Source of the DNA: an uncultured Alphaproteobacteria bacterium
GTDB lineage: Bacteria; Pseudomonadota; Alphaproteobacteria; RF32; CAG-239
Direction of reading: 5' to 3'
DNA: 42,637 nucleotides
Assembly (NCBI GenBank): GCA_934254915.1
Contig: CAKQMH010000012.1
Span: forward strand, 1-42,637
Shown in pieces: positions 41,343 through 42,637 of this stretch. The position numbers and the translations under genes were made by a program. Each line of letters starts with the position of its first letter. Within the stretch, counting starts at the first letter, position 1. Under the pieces are notes generated by a model. That model had not been told where the DNA came from and did not search any database. It was given only the letters and a program-made list of their open reading frames with translations.

Positions 41343-42637
41343 TTAGAAGAGTTTAAGAATTTCCCGTGTTGCCTCGGAGGCTAGAGACAGAGCGTTGACT
41401 GCTAGTTGTTGTCGGGTTTGGAGGGCGAGCATGGTTGCGCTTTCGGAGTTCATATCGGCAAGGGTTAAATTATCCGCACCCTCAGTTAAAACATTAATTA
41501 AACTGTCAGTAAAATTCTGACGGGTGGTAAGGATACTGTAATTGTTCCCTAATTCAGTAGTGAAACTTCGAATTGACGACAAAGCATCGGCGATTTCTGA
41601 TAGTGATTGAGCAATATCACCCTGCGTTTGCCATTCAAAGGTTGTTAGCCCTAAAGAAGAACTCGTCATATTTGCGCCATTAACCACCAACGAACTACTG
41701 CGGTCTTCGTTGAACATGACGGATAAGTCGTTACCTTTAAGTAGGTTAATACCTTTATATGACGCGTCATTCATTAATTCGTCATATTGATTTATTAATT
41801 TCTTGTAGCCTTTAGCCGCTTTATTGGTGTCATTATTTTTCTTTACATCATTCGGTGGAAAGTTATTCCAGTCGGTAGTATTTGAGGTCTTAACCAAGCC
41901 GGATGTTGCCGTCAAATTTTTAGAGGTAATGTCGATTGCATATGTCGTATTACCTAAGATAGTCGTACCGGTGCTGATAGTGGACACTAGACCATATTTA
42001 TCATTAATGTTTAACCGACTGCCGGCTTCAAAGTTAATTTTATTAATGGTATCATTACTATTTGACGCAGATACTAGAAGTTCTCCGGTAGTATTAATGG
42101 TTGCCCCATTATAAACATTTAGGGTATTGTTGTCGTCTCTTGTGTTACGGGGCATATATATGCGTCCATTGCAGTTAATCGTACCATACAAATCGACCAC
42201 GGAATTACGGTAAACCATAAAACTATTGTTTTCATATCGTGATGAGGTGCTTTTGATGTTAACAATCGCACCATTCTTTATGGTTGTGCAGCACTCATTA
42301 GTTGCCAGCCCTCCCCCATACGCACCTGCTCCGTTAACATTGATTGTGCCATCTATTGCCAGCTCACCCTGAGATGCATATATTGCTCCTTGCAGGCGTA
42401 GCTGGGTGGCATCTAAGGATGAAAGATTCAAATCAAGATTACTAACGTTAAGTTTGGCATTTCCGTATTTGAATATCAGGCTACCTACGGTTGTACTGGT
42501 GCAATCAAAATTTAATTCCAGATCAGAAATAATGTTAGTTTGGGTTGTGTAAACCGCATACTCATTATTTCCTGTGAAATTAATTTTGGAGAATTTTTCG
42601 TTGCCGGTGTAGCCGGTGAAATATTCAGTGCCGACTA
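41343..42637 (-). CDS. Flagellin C-terminal part with an inserted beta-helix-like domain (5' end outside window)
   Basis: The frame is open to the window edge, giving at least 430 residues without the start. The last ~155 residues are a flagellin: LINQYDELMNDASYKGINLL, LSVMFNEDRSSSLVV, then the D1/D0 helices NYSILTTRQNFTDSLINVL, LALQTRQQLAVNALSLASEA and the terminal ILKLF. These match alphaproteobacterial flagellins. The upstream ~270 residues instead are strand-rich and Asn/Thr/Ser/Gly-rich, with repeated hydrophobic alternation (GELAIDGTINVNG, SVVDLYGTINCNG, NTLNVYNGATINTTG), as in beta-helix or autotransporter-like adhesins. The natural reading is a flagellin whose variable surface domain is a beta-solenoid. 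An ATG-less internal TTG at 42431 is not the start. No other flagellar gene is in view. Confidence 0.88.
   Translation of the reverse strand, partial: VGTEYFTGYTGNEKFSKINFTGNNEYAVYTTQTNIISDLELNFDCTSTTVGSLIFKYGNAKLNVSNLDLNLSSLDATQLRLQGAIYASQGELAIDGTINVNGAGAYGGGLATNECCTTIKNGAIVNIKSTSSRYENNSFMVYRNSVVDLYGTINCNGRIYMPRNTRDDNNTLNVYNGATINTTGELLVSASNSNDTINKINFEAGSRLNINDKYGLVSTISTGTTILGNTTYAIDITSKNLTATSGLVKTSNTTDWNNFPPNDVKKNNDTNKAAKGYKKLINQYDELMNDASYKGINLLKGNDLSVMFNEDRSSSLVVNGANMTSSSLGLTTFEWQTQGDIAQSLSEIADALSSIRSFTTELGNNYSILTTRQNFTDSLINVLTEGADNLTLADMNSESATMLALQTRQQLAVNALSLASEATREILKLF

Noticed and set aside
42393..42413. The segment LDATQLRL in the beta-helix part, which resembles the flagellin N-terminal motif
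   Set aside because: The surrounding residues follow the strand pattern of the solenoid and lack the adjacent conserved N-terminal flagellin residues, so I take it as coincidence.

Overview
This is a low-GC, gene-dense chromosomal segment of an alphaproteobacterium. The evidence is gene order and family type: dusB-trkA-hfq-hflX, recO-parC beside kdsA and pyrG, secG-tpiA divergent from a PpiD-type foldase, sfsA-map-radC, and a flagellin C-terminus of alphaproteobacterial type. Several genes point to an anoxic or microoxic life: a flavodiiron protein, a PerR-like regulator with rubrerythrin, and formate-tetrahydrofolate ligase. My inference is an uncultured, probably host- or gut-associated lineage with a streamlined genome. 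No integrase, transposase, CRISPR array or prophage block is visible.

Region by region. 1-1.6 kb: a probable DNA-base-hypermodification-type protein and a small lipoprotein. 1.6-10.2 kb (minus): hflX, hfq, trkA, dusB, a small unknown and a 1394-residue membrane-anchored coiled-coil protein. The ntrBC/ntrYX genes that usually lie between dusB and trkA in this class are absent. 10.3-19.6 kb (minus): fhs, a DUF6898-like protein, parC, recO, kdsA, pagP, pyrG, secG, tpiA, covering one-carbon metabolism, chromosome segregation and repair, LPS synthesis and modification, CTP synthesis and secretion. 19.7-21.6 kb (plus): PpiD-like foldase. 21.7-24.8 kb (minus): two linked unknown genes behind a palindromic promoter, and a SulP transporter. 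24.9-27.2 kb: a divergent oxygen/peroxide cassette (flavodiiron protein | PerR-like regulator, rubrerythrin). 27.2-31.8 kb: cold-shock protein, a secreted Lys-rich protein, archaeal-type prolyl-tRNA synthetase, small unknowns and an EamA transporter. 31.8-34.5 kb (minus): a cytoplasmic beta-solenoid repeat protein, a second EamA transporter and an RNHCP zinc protein. 34.6-34.8 kb: tRNA-Arg(TCT) and tRNA-Pro(TGG). 35-40.6 kb: marC, radC, map, a divergent sfsA and alaS. 40.7-42.6 kb: a small unknown gene, an intergenic inverted repeat, and the 3' part of a flagellin whose variable region looks like a beta-helix adhesin.

The strongest candidates for something undescribed are the flagellin/beta-helix chimera at the right edge and the 20-21-residue beta-solenoid protein at 31.8-33.1 kb. 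Next are the conserved pair at 21.8-22.9 kb with nested palindromes at its promoter, the base-hypermodification homologue at the left edge, and an SfsA that has lost its apparent nuclease motif. Gene starts are often TTG (hflX, fhs, the perR-like gene, map, sfsA) or GTG (radC, the solenoid gene).
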